Part shown: positions 1-10,335 of the stretch, one piece after another | Numbering within the stretch: position 1 is the first letter of the stretch | Layout: every line of letters starts with the position of its first letter | Made by a program: the position numbers and the translations under genes | Source of the DNA: Streptomyces sp. Root1304 | GTDB taxonomy: Bacteria > Actinomycetota > Actinomycetes > Streptomycetales > Streptomycetaceae | DNA: 64,000 nt | Direction of reading: 5' to 3' | NCBI RefSeq assembly: GCF_001426405.1 | Contig: NZ_LMEP01000012.1 | Coordinates: 201,948-265,947, forward strand | Notes under the pieces: model-generated | What the model was told of the DNA's origin: nothing | Seen by the model: only the letters and a program-made list of their open reading frames with translations | Database searches by the model: none

Positions 1-46
1 TCATGAGCCCGCCGGGCGGGCCGACCCTCCTCCGAGCGGAGATCCC

Positions 47-709
47 GTGCCGATCGCTGTCCGAAAGCTCCGTGTCGTCCTCGCCGAGGACAGCGTCCTC
101 CTCAGGGAGGGGCTGATCGGGCTGCTGGCCCGTTTCGGCCACGAGGTCGTCGCCGCCGTCGGGGACGCCGACGCCCTGCGCGAGGCGGTCGCCGCCCACG
201 ACCCGGACGTGGTCGTGACCGACGTCCGGATGCCGCCCGGGTTCCAGGACGAGGGGCTGCGCGCCGCCGTCGCGCTCCGGTCCGAGCGGCCCGGCCTGCC
301 GGTCCTGGTGCTCAGCCAGTACGTGCAGCGCAGCTACGCCGCCGACCTCCTCGACACGGGCGACGGCACCGGCGTCGGCTATCTCCTCAAGGACCGGGTG
401 GGGCAGGTGGAGGAGTTCGAGGACGCCCTGCTGCGGGTCGCCGCCGGAGGCACGGTCGTCGACCCCGAGGTCGTACGGCAGCTGCTGCGGCGGCACCGCG
501 ACCCGCTGGAGGCCCTCACCCCGCGCGAGCGCGAGGTCCTCGGCCTGGTCGCGGAGGGGCACTCCAACGCGGAGGTCGCCCGGCGTCTGGTGGTGAGCGA
601 GGCCGCCGTCGGCAAGCACATCGGCAACATCCTCGCGAAGCTGGACCTGCCGCCGGCCGAGGACACCCACCGCCGGGTCCTGGCCGTCCTGACGTATCTC
701 AGGGCGTAG
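47..709 (+). CDS. NarL/LuxR-family response regulator
   Basis: This cytoplasmic two-component response regulator has 220 residues and a GTG start preceded by GGAGAT. The N-terminal receiver has the acidic pair near E14-D15, the phospho-acceptor D59 in [10 protein letters not shown] and the conserved K115 in YLLKD. The C-terminal LuxR helix-turn-helix (about 155-200) has LTPREREVL followed by the recognition helix region VSEAAVGKH. Its length is normal for the family. A TGA at bases 4-6 lies just upstream, so the gene probably follows a sensor kinase gene that ends before the window; this is inference. The target genes are unknown. Confidence 0.93.
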   Translation: MPIAVRKLRVVLAEDSVLLREGLIGLLARFGHEVVAAVGDADALREAVAAHDPDVVVTDVRMPPGFQDEGLRAAVALRSERPGLPVLVLSQYVQRSYAADLLDTGDGTGVGYLLKDRVGQVEEFEDALLRVAAGGTVVDPEVVRQLLRRHRDPLEALTPREREVLGLVAEGHSNAEVARRLVVSEAAVGKHIGNILAKLDLPPAEDTHRRVLAVLTYLRA

Positions 710-719
710 CGGGACCGTC

Positions 720-765
720 CGTACGGGCTCAGCGGCGCGGCACGTACGGGCTCAGCGGCGCAGGA
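720..765. repeat. Two tandem copies of a 23-bp unit
   Basis: A 23-bp unit starting CGTACGGGCTCAGCGGCGC occurs twice in a row, at 720-742 and 743-765, differing only near its end. A third partial copy (GGTACGGGCA) follows. The repeats sit between the response regulator stop and the tRNA-Lys terminator. No function is evident. Confidence 0.7.
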
Positions 766-776
766 GGTACGGGCAC

Positions 777-808
777 GAAAAAGCCCCCCGCTTCCGCGAG
801 GGGCTTTC
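777..808 (-). terminator. Intrinsic terminator of the first tRNA-Lys
   Basis: A stem of GAAAAGCCCC with GGGGCTTTC encloses a loop of about 11 nt. It lies just beyond the 3' end of the tRNA on the minus strand. A near-copy follows the second tRNA-Lys at 9050-9081. Confidence 0.8.
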
Positions 809-816
809 TCCGTCTG

Positions 817-890
817 TGCGCCGCCAGGGACTCGAACCCCGGACCCGCTGATTAAGAGTCAGCTGCTCTAACCAACTGAGCTAGCGGCGC
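817..890 (-). tRNA. tRNA-Lys (anticodon CUU)
   Basis: The cloverleaf reads from the minus strand. The acceptor stem is GCGCCGC with GCGGCGC, and the discriminator base is A. The anticodon stem GCTGA/TCAGC encloses loop CTCTTAA, giving anticodon CUU. The T-arm has GTTCGAGTC. CCA is not encoded. The sequence is identical to the tRNA at 9089-9162. Confidence 0.96.
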
Positions 891-954
891 CTGCTGACAG
901 AGAAAATACTACCCGGTCCCGCGGGGTGCTCGTGACCACCCCGCGGGAGGGTGG

Positions 955-1713
955 TCAGATCGCCAGCGCCATGACCACCGGAGCGGCCTTGCGGTTCAGC
1001 GTGTCGGCCGCCGCGCGCAGCCGGTGGGCGTGCTCGATCGGCAGGGAGAGCGCCAGGCAGCCCACGGCGGAGCCCGCCGTCAGCGGGACGGCGGCGCAGA
1101 CGGTGCCCACCGCGTACTCCTGGAGGTCGAGCACCGGGACGGTCGCGGGCTGGCTGTCCAGCTTGGAGAAGAGGATCCGCTCGCTGGTGATCGTCCGGGA
1201 GGTCAGCCGGGCGATCTTGTGCCGCGAGAGGTGGTCGCGGCGGCCGTTCTGGTCGAGCTGGGTGAGCAGGCACTTGCCGACCGCGCTGGCGTGCGCCGCC
1301 GAGCGGAAGTCCACCCACTCGTTGACCTTGGGCGTGCGCGGGCCGTCGGCGAACTGGGTGATCTTCACCTCGCCGTCGATGTACCGGCTGATGTAGACGG
1401 CCGCGCCGACGGAGTCGCGCAGTTCGGTCAGGGTCTCCTGGAGCTTCGCCTCCAGGGCCTCGCGGCGGGTCATGCCGGATCCGAGAAGGACGAGGGAGTC
1501 CCCGATCACGTAGGCGCCGTCGGCGACCTGCTCGACGTAGCCCTCGCGGCGGAGCATGAGGAGCAGCGACGAGAGGTGGGCGACGGGCAGGCCGGATTCG
1601 CGCGCGATCTGGACGTCCGTCACACCGCCACCGTGCCGTGAGATCGTCTCGAGGACGCGCAAGGCGTATTGCACCGAGTGGAACGGCGCGGTGGGCTCGG
1701 GCTTCAGCGCCAC
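955..1713 (-). CDS. IclR-family transcriptional regulator
   Basis: A 252-residue DNA-binding regulator with a GTG start. The N-terminal winged helix-turn-helix (about 12-70) has the IclR pattern of repeated leucines around ALRVLETISRH, then the recognition region ARESGLPVAHLSSLL and the wing REGYVEQ. The rest is the IclR effector domain, with ASAVGKCLL and a late CLALSLP segment typical of the family. The length is normal. It ends about 65 bp from tRNA-Lys and is divergent from the flavin oxidoreductase gene across a region of about 390 bp. The effector is unknown. Confidence 0.9.
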   Translation of the reverse strand: MALKPEPTAPFHSVQYALRVLETISRHGGGVTDVQIARESGLPVAHLSSLLLMLRREGYVEQVADGAYVIGDSLVLLGSGMTRREALEAKLQETLTELRDSVGAAVYISRYIDGEVKITQFADGPRTPKVNEWVDFRSAAHASAVGKCLLTQLDQNGRRDHLSRHKIARLTSRTITSERILFSKLDSQPATVPVLDLQEYAVGTVCAAVPLTAGSAVGCLALSLPIEHAHRLRAAADTLNRKAAPVVMALAI

Positions 1714-2105
1714 GGTTTCCCCCTACCAGGTTGTGACCGCAAGCTTTCGTACCACGATAGCCGCCAAGCACCGTTTACGGGGCGGCTGTTGGCGAGAATG
1801 ATGCGGAGCATCCGGGCCCTGTGCTGGGGCTCGCTACTCTGGCATATGCCAAGGTCAAGAGTCTCGCGCAGAGTCTCAGGTCAGAGCCGTGCGCGGAGGC
1901 GCTCGCGCACACGTTCGCCCCGTGTGGGGCGGGAGATTTTTTACGGGGAAGCGGACGCGGCCGCACCCTCACCGGTGGCCGAGAACCGCCGGAATAAACG
2001 GAGCCACCCTCCTGTTGTCGCCTTGTCGAAGCCGATCCACAGGTCCGGGCGCCGTTCCGGGAGCCGGTCGGAGAGTCCGTACGTGTGCCGAGGAGGGTCC
2101 CGAAG
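1714..2105. promoter_or_regulatory. Divergent intergenic region with a 12-bp palindrome
   Basis: This non-coding region separates the IclR gene from the oxidoreductase gene. It holds a perfect palindrome TGGCATATGCCA at 1840-1851, an A/T-rich run near 1932-1940, and the Shine-Dalgarno GAGGAGGG at 2089-2096. Either divergent promoter could use the palindrome as an operator; this is inference. The core GGCATATGCC recurs at 9871-9880. Confidence 0.45.
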
Positions 2106-3179
2106 GTGACCGACGCTATTCGAGGAGAGGTGCGGGGCTCCGCGCCCGTACCGCTGTCCGTGCTGGACCTGGTGACCGTCGGCAGCGGCAGGACCGCGAC
2201 CCAGGCGCTCGCCACCAGCGTCGAGCTGAGCCGGCTCGCCGAACGGCGCGGCTTCCACCGGCACTGGGTGGCCGAGCACCACTCCATGCCCGGGGTCGCC
2301 TCCTCCTCCCCGGCGGTGATCCTCGCCCACCTCGCCGCCCACACCCGGCGCATCCGCCTCGGCTCGGGCGGCGTCATGCTGCCCAACCACGCCCCGCTCG
2401 TCATCGCCGAGCAGTTCGGCACCCTGGAGGCCTTCGCGCCGGGCCGGATCGACCTCGGCCTCGGCCGTGCCCCCGGCACGGACGGCGCCACGGCGGCCGC
2501 CCTGCGGCGGTCCGACACCCTCAACGAAGGGGCCGACGACTTCCCCGAGCAGCTCGCCGAGCTGACCCGGTTCCTGGACGACGACTTCCCCGACGGCCAC
2601 CGGTACGCCCGCATCCACGCGGTCCCCGGCCCGGTGCAGGGCCCGAAGGGGCGCCCGCCGGTCTGGCTGCTCGGCTCCTCCGGCTTCAGCGCGCGGCTCG
2701 CCGGCCTGCTCGGCCTGCCCTTCGCCTTCGCCCATCACTTCTCGGCCAGGAACACGATTCCGGCGCTCGACCTCTACCGGGACTCCTTCCGGCCCTCGGG
2801 CGTCCTCGACGCCCCCTACGCGATGATCGGCGTCTCGGCGCTCGCCGCCGACGAGGCGGCCTCGGCCCGCCGGGAGGTCCTCGCCGGCGCACTCGCGATG
2901 CTGCGGCTGCGCACCGGCCGCCCGGGTCTCGTGCCGACGCCCGAGGAGGCGGAGGCGTACGGATTCAGCCCGGCCGAGCGGGAGTTCGTGGACGGCTGGC
3001 TGGCGAACGTCGTGTACGGCACGCCGGACGAGGTCCGCACCGGCCTGGACGACCTGCGCAAGCGCACGGGCGCCGACGAGCTGATGATCACGGCGAACGG
3101 CCACGGCGGCGAGGCCCGGCTGCGCAGCTACGAACTGATCGCGGACGCGTACGAACTCCCGGAGCTGCCGGAGGAGTAG
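2106..3179 (+). CDS. LLM-class flavin-dependent oxidoreductase (luciferase-like)
   Basis: A 357-residue cytoplasmic bacterial-luciferase-fold monooxygenase. Family features include the N-terminal LSVLDLVTVG strand, the segment RHWVAEHHSMPG, the GSGGVMLPNHAPLVIAEQF block and GRIDLGLGRAPG, all typical of the MsnO8/YhbW-type branch. I start it at GTG 2106 because GAGGAGGG lies at 2089-2096. The upstream in-frame GTG at 2085 would place that Shine-Dalgarno inside the gene. It likely uses reduced flavin and oxygen; the substrate cannot be read from sequence. It is divergent from the IclR gene, which may regulate it. Confidence 0.9.
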   Translation: MTDAIRGEVRGSAPVPLSVLDLVTVGSGRTATQALATSVELSRLAERRGFHRHWVAEHHSMPGVASSSPAVILAHLAAHTRRIRLGSGGVMLPNHAPLVIAEQFGTLEAFAPGRIDLGLGRAPGTDGATAAALRRSDTLNEGADDFPEQLAELTRFLDDDFPDGHRYARIHAVPGPVQGPKGRPPVWLLGSSGFSARLAGLLGLPFAFAHHFSARNTIPALDLYRDSFRPSGVLDAPYAMIGVSALAADEAASARREVLAGALAMLRLRTGRPGLVPTPEEAEAYGFSPAEREFVDGWLANVVYGTPDEVRTGLDDLRKRTGADELMITANGHGGEARLRSYELIADAYELPELPEE

Positions 3180-3430
3180 AGCCGCCGGGACCGCCGGGTC
3201 CCACGGGGCGGATGGGGTCCGCGAGGCCCGGGCGCACGCGTCGGTCCGAACCGGCGGGACGCGTTCCGCGCCGGGGGCGGCCAGGTAAAAACCCCGATTC
3301 CCAGGGGCGGTTGGTTCATCCTCGAACCACCCCCGCCCCACCCATAAGCAAACCTTAAACCGCTCGTCACCGATGGTGGCGGGCGGTTCCGTTTTGTGCT
3401 GCACGCCTCTGACAAGGCCTTTCTTCCTCC
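3180..3430. other. Non-coding region upstream of the chitinase promoter
   Basis: No gene is seen here. A small hairpin (GGGACC with GGTCCC, near 3187-3202) follows the oxidoreductase stop. An inverted repeat at 3309-3332 pairs GGTTGGTTC with GAACCACCC (8 of 9). Either may end transcription from upstream. The remainder is G/C-rich and featureless to my eye. Confidence 0.4.
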
Positions 3431-3433
3431 AAT

Positions 3434-3468
3434 TGGTCTAGTCCTCAATCTGGTTCAGACCATTGACG
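3434..3468 (+). promoter_or_regulatory. Two DasR-like (dre) sites and -35 of the chitinase promoter
   Basis: TGGTCTAGTCCT (3434-3445) and TGGTTCAGACCA (3451-3462) both resemble the core TGGTCTAGACCA bound by the GlcNAc regulator DasR. They also match the paired 12-bp repeats known in Streptomyces chitinase promoters. The second is immediately followed by TTGACG (3463-3468), a good -35, with a possible -10 TTATCA at 3486-3491 (17-bp spacer). Repression lifted by chitin-derived amino sugars is the expected logic. Confidence 0.78.
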
Positions 3469-3545
3469 CACTGTTCACGCGCCGGTTATCACTGCTCCAG
3501 CTCCTGTACGGCACCACCCCCGCACTCCCCCCATGGAGGCCGCAC

Positions 3546-5258
<1,713 letters not shown>

Positions 5259-5288
5259 GGCCCTGACCCGCTGACCCCCTCATGAACC

Positions 5289-5327
5289 ACTGCCCCCGCC
5301 CGGAATGTCCCTCCGGCCGGGGGCAGT
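5289..5327. terminator. Terminator after the chitinase gene
   Basis: A long hairpin pairs ACTGCCCCCG-CCCGG with CCGG-CCGGGGGCAGT around a 9-nt loop, 30 bp after the chitinase stop. It lies between convergent genes and may act in both directions. Confidence 0.8.
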
Positions 5328-5415
5328 CCCATGCCCGGACACCCGCACGGGGGACCACGCCGCGCCCGCCCCGGGCTCGGCCTCACGCGCGCCGCGCCCC
5401 GCCGCGGGCCCGGCC

Positions 5416-7407
5416 TCACACCGGCAGCGGCTCCGTGCCGATCAGTTCCGCGATGCGGTCCGGGGTCACCGCCCGTGAGTACAGCCAGCCCTGCCCCGTG
5501 TCGCAGCCGATCCTGCGCAGCCGGCTCGCCTGCCCGGAGGTCTCCACGCACTCGGCGGTGACGGTGAGCCCCAGCCGGTGCGCGAGCTGCACCAGCGCCT
5601 CGACGATCAGCTCGTCCGCCGGGTTGGCGTGCTCCTCGTCCTGGAAGCCGCGGACGAAGGAACCGTCCAGCTTGAGCACCGAGACCGGCAGCCGGCTCAG
5701 ATAGGCCAGGTTCGAGTAGCCGGTGCCGAAGTCGTCGATCGCGATCCGCACCCCCATGTCGCTCAGCGCCTGGAGCGCCTGGAGCGGCCGTCCCGCCGAA
5801 CCCATCACGGCGGATTCGGTCAGCTCCAGCTGGAGGAGGTGCGGGGCGAGACCGGTCTCGGCGAGGATCCCGGCCACGTCCGCGACCAGGTCGGAGTCCC
5901 AGACCTGACGGACCGCCACGTTGACGCTCACGAAGATCGGGCGCTCGCGCGGATGGTCCTTCTGCCACTGCCGGGCCTGACGGCAGGCGGTGTTCAGGAC
6001 CCACCGGCCGAGCTCCACGATGGAGCCGTCCTCCTCGGCGATGGCGACGAACCGATTCGGCGGGAGCGTGCCGAACTGCGGGTGGTTCCAGCGCACCAGC
6101 GCCTCCACCCCGCGCACCGCCCCGTCCGCCATGTCCACGAGCGGCTGGTACTCCAGGGCGAACTCCCCGCGCTCCACGGCCGGCCGGAGGGTGGAGGAGA
6201 GCGCCTGCCGGGTCATCCGGTGCGCGTTGCGCTCCGGGTCGAAGAGGGTCCAGCGGGCCTTGCCGTCGGCCTTCGCCCAGTACAGCGTGGTGTCGGCGGC
6301 CTGCATCAGGGCGGTCGCCGTCGTGCCGTACCCGGAGCGCTCGACCACACCGATCGAGGCGGAGACCGAGAGCCGCTGACCGCCCAGGTCGAAGGGCTGC
6401 TGGAGCGCGGTGAGCACCGAGCGCGCCAGATCGGCGAGTTGTTCCGTGCCGGTGGAGTCCTCGACCAGGATCGCGAACTCGTCGCCGCCGAGCCGCGCCA
6501 CGAGATGGCCGCCGCTGCGGGTGTAGCCGTCGCTGTCCGCGCACTCCGTCAGCCGGGCGGCGACGGCGGCGAGGAGCCGGTCCCCGACCCGGTGGCCGAG
6601 GGTGTCGTTGACCGCCTTGAAGCCGTCCAGATCGAGGTAGCAGAGACCGATCCGCCCTGTTCTGCCATACCTGTACGACTCGTAGGACGAACGGAGCGGC
6701 CCCCGGGGATCCCCCGCGCGTCCGGCCGTTCCGGAGCCCTGGACGCCCTCGGTGTACGGGGCTTCCTCGGCGTACGGAGTGTCCCCGGCGTCCTGGGCCG
6801 AGGCCTCCAGGGCGGCCGAGAGGCGCTCGAAGAACAGCGCGCGGTTGGGCAGCCGGGTCACCGGGTCGTGCATCTGGAGATGGCGCAGCCGTGCCTGGAG
6901 TTCGCGCCGGTCGCTGATGTCCGCGATCGACAGCAGCACGCGCCGGCTGTCGGGCACGGGCGCGACGGTGACCTCGGCCCAGAGCGAGCGCCCGTCGGCG
7001 TGCTTGAGGCGGCGGGTGCAGCGGAAGCGGGAGCGTCGGCCGCGCAGCACCTCGCGGTACGCGTGCCAGGTGCGCCCGTCGGAGGCGAGGTCGACGAGGT
7101 CGGCGGCGGCCTGGCGGCGCAGCGCCCCGGGGTCGGCGCCGAGGAGGGAGCCGAAGGAGTCGTTGGCCGAGACGACCACGCCGTCCTGGTCGACGACGGC
7201 CATGGCGAGCTGGGCGACCCGGAAGGCGGCGCCGTAGTCGCGGAGTTCGGCGGCGCGCCGCTCGGCGGGGGCCTCGGGGTGACGGTCGGCGGCGGGTCCG
7301 GCGCGACGGTCCTCAAGGGGTCCGGGGTGACGCTCCGTGAGTACGGGATGCGTCGTGTGCGTCTCCGGCGGCTCTGGGTGCACCGGTCCTTCGGGGGTTC
7401 CGCTCAC
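5416..7407 (-). CDS. PAS-GGDEF-EAL cyclic-di-GMP turnover protein
   Basis: A cytoplasmic protein of 663 residues predicted to make and/or degrade c-di-GMP. A PAS domain (about 65-170) precedes a GGDEF domain with an intact GGDEF signature (about 306-310) and an EAL domain with EALVRW (about 434) and the catalytic DDFGTG loop and ECVET segment. Both enzymatic signatures look complete. No RxxD inhibitory site is visible before GGDEF. A span of about 40 residues rich in Gly and acidic residues interrupts the early GGDEF domain. I chose GTG 7407 because GGGAG lies 6 nt upstream; ATG 7482 is possible but lacks a Shine-Dalgarno. No membrane segment is seen. Confidence 0.9.
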   Translation of the reverse strand: MSGTPEGPVHPEPPETHTTHPVLTERHPGPLEDRRAGPAADRHPEAPAERRAAELRDYGAAFRVAQLAMAVVDQDGVVVSANDSFGSLLGADPGALRRQAAADLVDLASDGRTWHAYREVLRGRRSRFRCTRRLKHADGRSLWAEVTVAPVPDSRRVLLSIADISDRRELQARLRHLQMHDPVTRLPNRALFFERLSAALEASAQDAGDTPYAEEAPYTEGVQGSGTAGRAGDPRGPLRSSYESYRYGRTGRIGLCYLDLDGFKAVNDTLGHRVGDRLLAAVAARLTECADSDGYTRSGGHLVARLGGDEFAILVEDSTGTEQLADLARSVLTALQQPFDLGGQRLSVSASIGVVERSGYGTTATALMQAADTTLYWAKADGKARWTLFDPERNAHRMTRQALSSTLRPAVERGEFALEYQPLVDMADGAVRGVEALVRWNHPQFGTLPPNRFVAIAEEDGSIVELGRWVLNTACRQARQWQKDHPRERPIFVSVNVAVRQVWDSDLVADVAGILAETGLAPHLLQLELTESAVMGSAGRPLQALQALSDMGVRIAIDDFGTGYSNLAYLSRLPVSVLKLDGSFVRGFQDEEHANPADELIVEALVQLAHRLGLTVTAECVETSGQASRLRRIGCDTGQGWLYSRAVTPDRIAELIGTEPLPV

Positions 7408-7763
7408 CGCTCGCTCCCGTAGTGCAGTCGGGCCGGTCACATGTGGTCGGGACGGTCGGCCAAGGAAGAGTGAGCCGATCATAGAGCCAGCGCGGGGGAG
7501 CCTTCCAGCTCCGGGGGGCTCTCGGGGGGCGTGCGGAGCTGTGGGGCCGATCACCGTGAGACTCCGTGCGATCGTTTCTGCGCGGGTCTGACGCGGGTCG
7601 TTGAGGTAGTGACCGAATGTGACATTCCGTGAGGCGAAGCGCGCTCGTGTCGCGTCGACCCCGTGGCGCCCTCTCACCCGACCGGGGCAGTGGAAACGTG
7701 CGAAACACCGCAAACCATCACAAGGTGGGTGAGGTGTCCCGCATTCCCGAACCGGAGGTCCAC
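7408..7763. promoter_or_regulatory. Divergent intergenic region with a 13-bp palindrome
   Basis: It separates the GGDEF-EAL gene from the metalloprotease gene. It contains the palindrome GAATGTGACATTC at 7615-7627 and the protease Shine-Dalgarno GGAGG at 7754-7758. The palindrome is a candidate operator; its regulator is unknown. No further gene is seen. Confidence 0.4.
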
Positions 7764-9014
7764 GTGAGGGGTCAGCAGCCACCCGGGGGAGTGGAACGCT
7801 CGCGGCTGCGTGCCGGGGCCGCGGCCTTCACCTCGCTCGCCGCCCTGGCCGCCACCGGCCTCGTCGCAGGACCGGCCGTCGGCGCCCCGGCGCCGAACCC
7901 CTGCGCCCTGCCCCGCACGGCGGCCCATCACTCACTCGGCCTCGACACCTGGAACAGGTCGTACCCGCGACCCGACCGCACCCTCGACGCCGTCATGATC
8001 TTCCTGTCCTTCCCGGACGCCGAGCCCCTCACCCGGCCGGCCGAACTGGCCGCCGACCACTTCCCGGCCACCAGCGAGTACTTCAGCCGTGCCTCCTACG
8101 GGCGGTTCACCCTGCGCGCGCACCCGCAGCCGACCTGGACCCCGATGCCGAAGGAGTCCGGCGCGTACGACATACGGCGTGACTGGGACGCCGGGCAGCG
8201 CGCCGCCTATCTGCGCGACGCCATCGCCGCAGCCGACGCGGACGTCGACTTCTCCCGGTACGACATCGTCTACCTGGTCGCCGACCCGGACGCGCCCGGT
8301 GTGGACTCCGACGCGACCAAGGTCGTCAACCTCGAACGCCCGCTGGAGGCCGACGGCACCGAGATCAAGCGGGTCGTCACCGTCTTCGAGCGGCACCCGC
8401 CCGACCGCAACGTCCTCGCCCACGAGACCGGCCACGTCTTCGACCTGCCCGACCTCTACCACCGCCCGGAGGACGGCAAGGGCGACTGGGACACCCATGT
8501 GGGTGACTGGGACGTCATGGGCAGCCAGTTCGGGCTGTCGCCGGACCTCTTCGGCTGGCACAAGTGGAAGCTCGGCTGGCTCTCCCGCGCCCAGGTGACC
8601 TGCGTGCAGGGGACCGCCCCCCGGATGGTCACCCTGGAGCCGACCGACGCCCCGGCGACGGCCGGCGGCAGCCTCGGCACCCGGCTCGCGGTGGTCCGCA
8701 CCGGCCCCGACAGCGCCCTCGCCGTCGAGGCCCGGAGCGATGCCGGGAGTGACGCCGACACCTGTACCCAGGGCGTCCTCGTCTACCGGATCCGGAGCCG
8801 CGCGGCCTCCGGCGACGGCCCGGTCGAGGTGGTCGACGCGCACCCGCGCACCGAGGCGTGCTGGGAGCGCTCGGTCTATCCGCCGCTCGCGGACGCCCCG
8901 CTCGAAGAGGGCGAGACGCTGACCGTGCCCGGTACGGGGGTACGGGTCGAGGTCACGGACCGCACGGAGTCGGGCGCCTGGACGGTGCGGATCACGCCGC
9001 CCGCCGTGGACTGA
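7764..9014 (+). CDS. Secreted M6-family zinc metalloprotease
   Basis: A 416-residue exported protease. The GTG start at 7764 follows GGAGG by 5 nt and gives an N-terminus with a hydrophobic signal segment (about 15-40, ending AVGA). The zinc motif HETGHVFDLPDLY, followed by GDWDVMGS, matches the M6 (immune inhibitor A-like) HExxHxxxxxD pattern with its downstream Met-turn. The C-terminal 130 residues look like a beta-rich accessory domain. The gene ends 75 bp before the second tRNA-Lys, converging on it. The substrate is unknown. Confidence 0.87.
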   Translation: MRGQQPPGGVERSRLRAGAAAFTSLAALAATGLVAGPAVGAPAPNPCALPRTAAHHSLGLDTWNRSYPRPDRTLDAVMIFLSFPDAEPLTRPAELAADHFPATSEYFSRASYGRFTLRAHPQPTWTPMPKESGAYDIRRDWDAGQRAAYLRDAIAAADADVDFSRYDIVYLVADPDAPGVDSDATKVVNLERPLEADGTEIKRVVTVFERHPPDRNVLAHETGHVFDLPDLYHRPEDGKGDWDTHVGDWDVMGSQFGLSPDLFGWHKWKLGWLSRAQVTCVQGTAPRMVTLEPTDAPATAGGSLGTRLAVVRTGPDSALAVEARSDAGSDADTCTQGVLVYRIRSRAASGDGPVEVVDAHPRTEACWERSVYPPLADAPLEEGETLTVPGTGVRVEVTDRTESGAWTVRITPPAVD

Positions 9015-9049
9015 GCCCCGGCGGCCCGTCCCGCCCGGCCCGGGACACG

Positions 9050-9081
9050 AAGAAGCCCCCCGCTTCCGCGAGGGGCTTCTT
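9050..9081 (-). terminator. Intrinsic terminator of the second tRNA-Lys
   Basis: The stem AGAAGCCCC/GGGGCTTCT has the same loop as the terminator at 777-808. It also lies 3' of the convergent protease gene, so it may serve both. Confidence 0.8.
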
Positions 9082-9088
9082 CTGTCTG

Positions 9089-9162
9089 TGCGCCGCCAGG
9101 GACTCGAACCCCGGACCCGCTGATTAAGAGTCAGCTGCTCTAACCAACTGAGCTAGCGGCGC
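9089..9162 (-). tRNA. tRNA-Lys (anticodon CUU), second copy
   Basis: The sequence is identical to the tRNA at 817-890, with anticodon CUU in loop CTCTTAA and A as discriminator. It is in the same orientation, about 8.3 kb away. Its first 10 nt overlap the 3' end of the reading frame at 9153-9779. Confidence 0.96.
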
Positions 9163-9779
9163 CTGCTGACGTCGTAGACATTAGCATCCGGATCGGCGGG
9201 AGGAAAAATCGATACCCGCACGTCGGCGGCGGAGTACGTCCGGACGGCCCGCACGCAGGCCCAGAGCACGACCTCGGGCCCCGGCAGCCACGGGCTCCGG
9301 GTGTCGGGGGCCACCACCCAGCGGGGGCCGGACGTGCCCGACGGCACGAGCGGCGGCACGGTGACCGCGTCCCCGACGCCGTGACAGAGCGGCCGGGGGA
9401 CCCGCTCGCCCCACTCCTCCCAGTCGAGGAGCGCGGGCAGCCGCTGGGCCGTCCCCGGCGCGGTGAAGAGCATCATCCGGCCCCGGTGGACGGCGACCGG
9501 CCCCGATCCCGGGCCCTCCTCCCACAACCGGTCCAGCATCCGGCGGCCGAAGACCGGGTCGACGTTGACGACGTCGAAGACCCGGCCGCAGGGCAGCGCC
9601 GCCGGCGAGTCCGGCCGGGCCTCCCAGCGGGTGAGCGCGGCCTCGCGGTCCCCCGTGGCGGAGGTCAGCCAGGCGGCCCCGTCGGCGGTCACCCGGGCCG
9701 TCTGGTGCCGCCCCTCGTCGCCCTCCCGGAGGAACCGGAAGATGTCGTGCGGGGTCTCGTCGCGCAGCCACGTCGTCAT
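9153..9779 (-). CDS. Conserved protein resembling a bifunctional primase/polymerase (Prim-pol) domain
   Basis: A 208-residue protein beginning MTTWLRDETPHD. ATG 9779 is preferred over an in-frame ATG at 9875 because the extra N-terminus looks non-coding. The central pattern (GAAWLTSATGDREAALTRW, then LPCGRVFDVVNV and GPVAVHRGRMM) resembles short actinobacterial proteins usually labelled Prim-pol. I do not see convincing catalytic acidic pairs, so a primase activity is doubtful. The stop codon lies inside the 5' end of tRNA-Lys. It is not part of an obvious operon. Confidence 0.65.
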   Translation of the reverse strand: MTTWLRDETPHDIFRFLREGDEGRHQTARVTADGAAWLTSATGDREAALTRWEARPDSPAALPCGRVFDVVNVDPVFGRRMLDRLWEEGPGSGPVAVHRGRMMLFTAPGTAQRLPALLDWEEWGERVPRPLCHGVGDAVTVPPLVPSGTSGPRWVVAPDTRSPWLPGPEVVLWACVRAVRTYSAADVRVSIFPPADPDANVYDVSRRR

Positions 9780-9954
9780 GACTCCAGATGTACCGGGAGT
9801 GACAACGCGGTAGCCGAGTGTTCGCGGAATCCCGGACAGGAGGGGAGGCCGAGGAGTATCGTGCCCCCTCGGCATATGCCAGGCGGCGATTCCAGGCCAC
9901 GCGGAGGCACTTCAAGCCGCCCCGAGGCCCACCCGAGCCCCCGGCCGCCCCGGA

Positions 9955-10311
9955 TCAGTCCTCCGCCGGGCGCCCGTTCGCTCTGATCAGGTCGCGGCCG
10001 AACTCGATCATCTTCAGCGCGTAGTCCTCGGTCCACTGCGCCCGCTCGGCCACGTCCGCCGTCGTCAGCCGGTCGAACCGGCGCGGGTCCGCCAGCTGCG
10101 CCGCCGCGATGGCCTGGAACTCGGTCGCCCGGTCCGTCGCCGCGCGGAACGCCAGCGTCAGTTCCGTCGCGCGGGACAGCAGCTCCCTCGGGTCCTCCAG
10201 CGACTCCAGGTCGAAGAAGTGCTCCGGGTCGGCGGTCGCCTCGGCAGGCTCGAAGATCAGCGGTGCCGGCCTGAGCCGCCGCTGTCCGCTCCGTTCCGCG
10301 GGTTCCGCCAT
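9955..10311 (-). CDS. Conserved hypothetical protein, 118 aa
   Basis: A small acidic protein, mostly helical, that I do not recognise beyond being actinobacterial in style. The ATG at 10311 has a strong Shine-Dalgarno (AGGAGGAG, 8 nt upstream), which supports a real gene. No signal peptide, membrane helix or metal motif is seen. It follows the helicase gene on the same strand, but a terminator-like hairpin at 10336-10357 separates them. Confidence 0.7.
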   Translation of the reverse strand: MAEPAERSGQRRLRPAPLIFEPAEATADPEHFFDLESLEDPRELLSRATELTLAFRAATDRATEFQAIAAAQLADPRRFDRLTTADVAERAQWTEDYALKMIEFGRDLIRANGRPAED

Positions 10312-10335
10312 CGTTCTTCTCCTCCTCGCACAGGC

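Noticed and set aside
5578..7422. 614-codon plus-strand frame opposite the GGDEF-EAL gene
   Set aside because: It is the antisense of a gene with intact catalytic signatures and shows no motif of its own.
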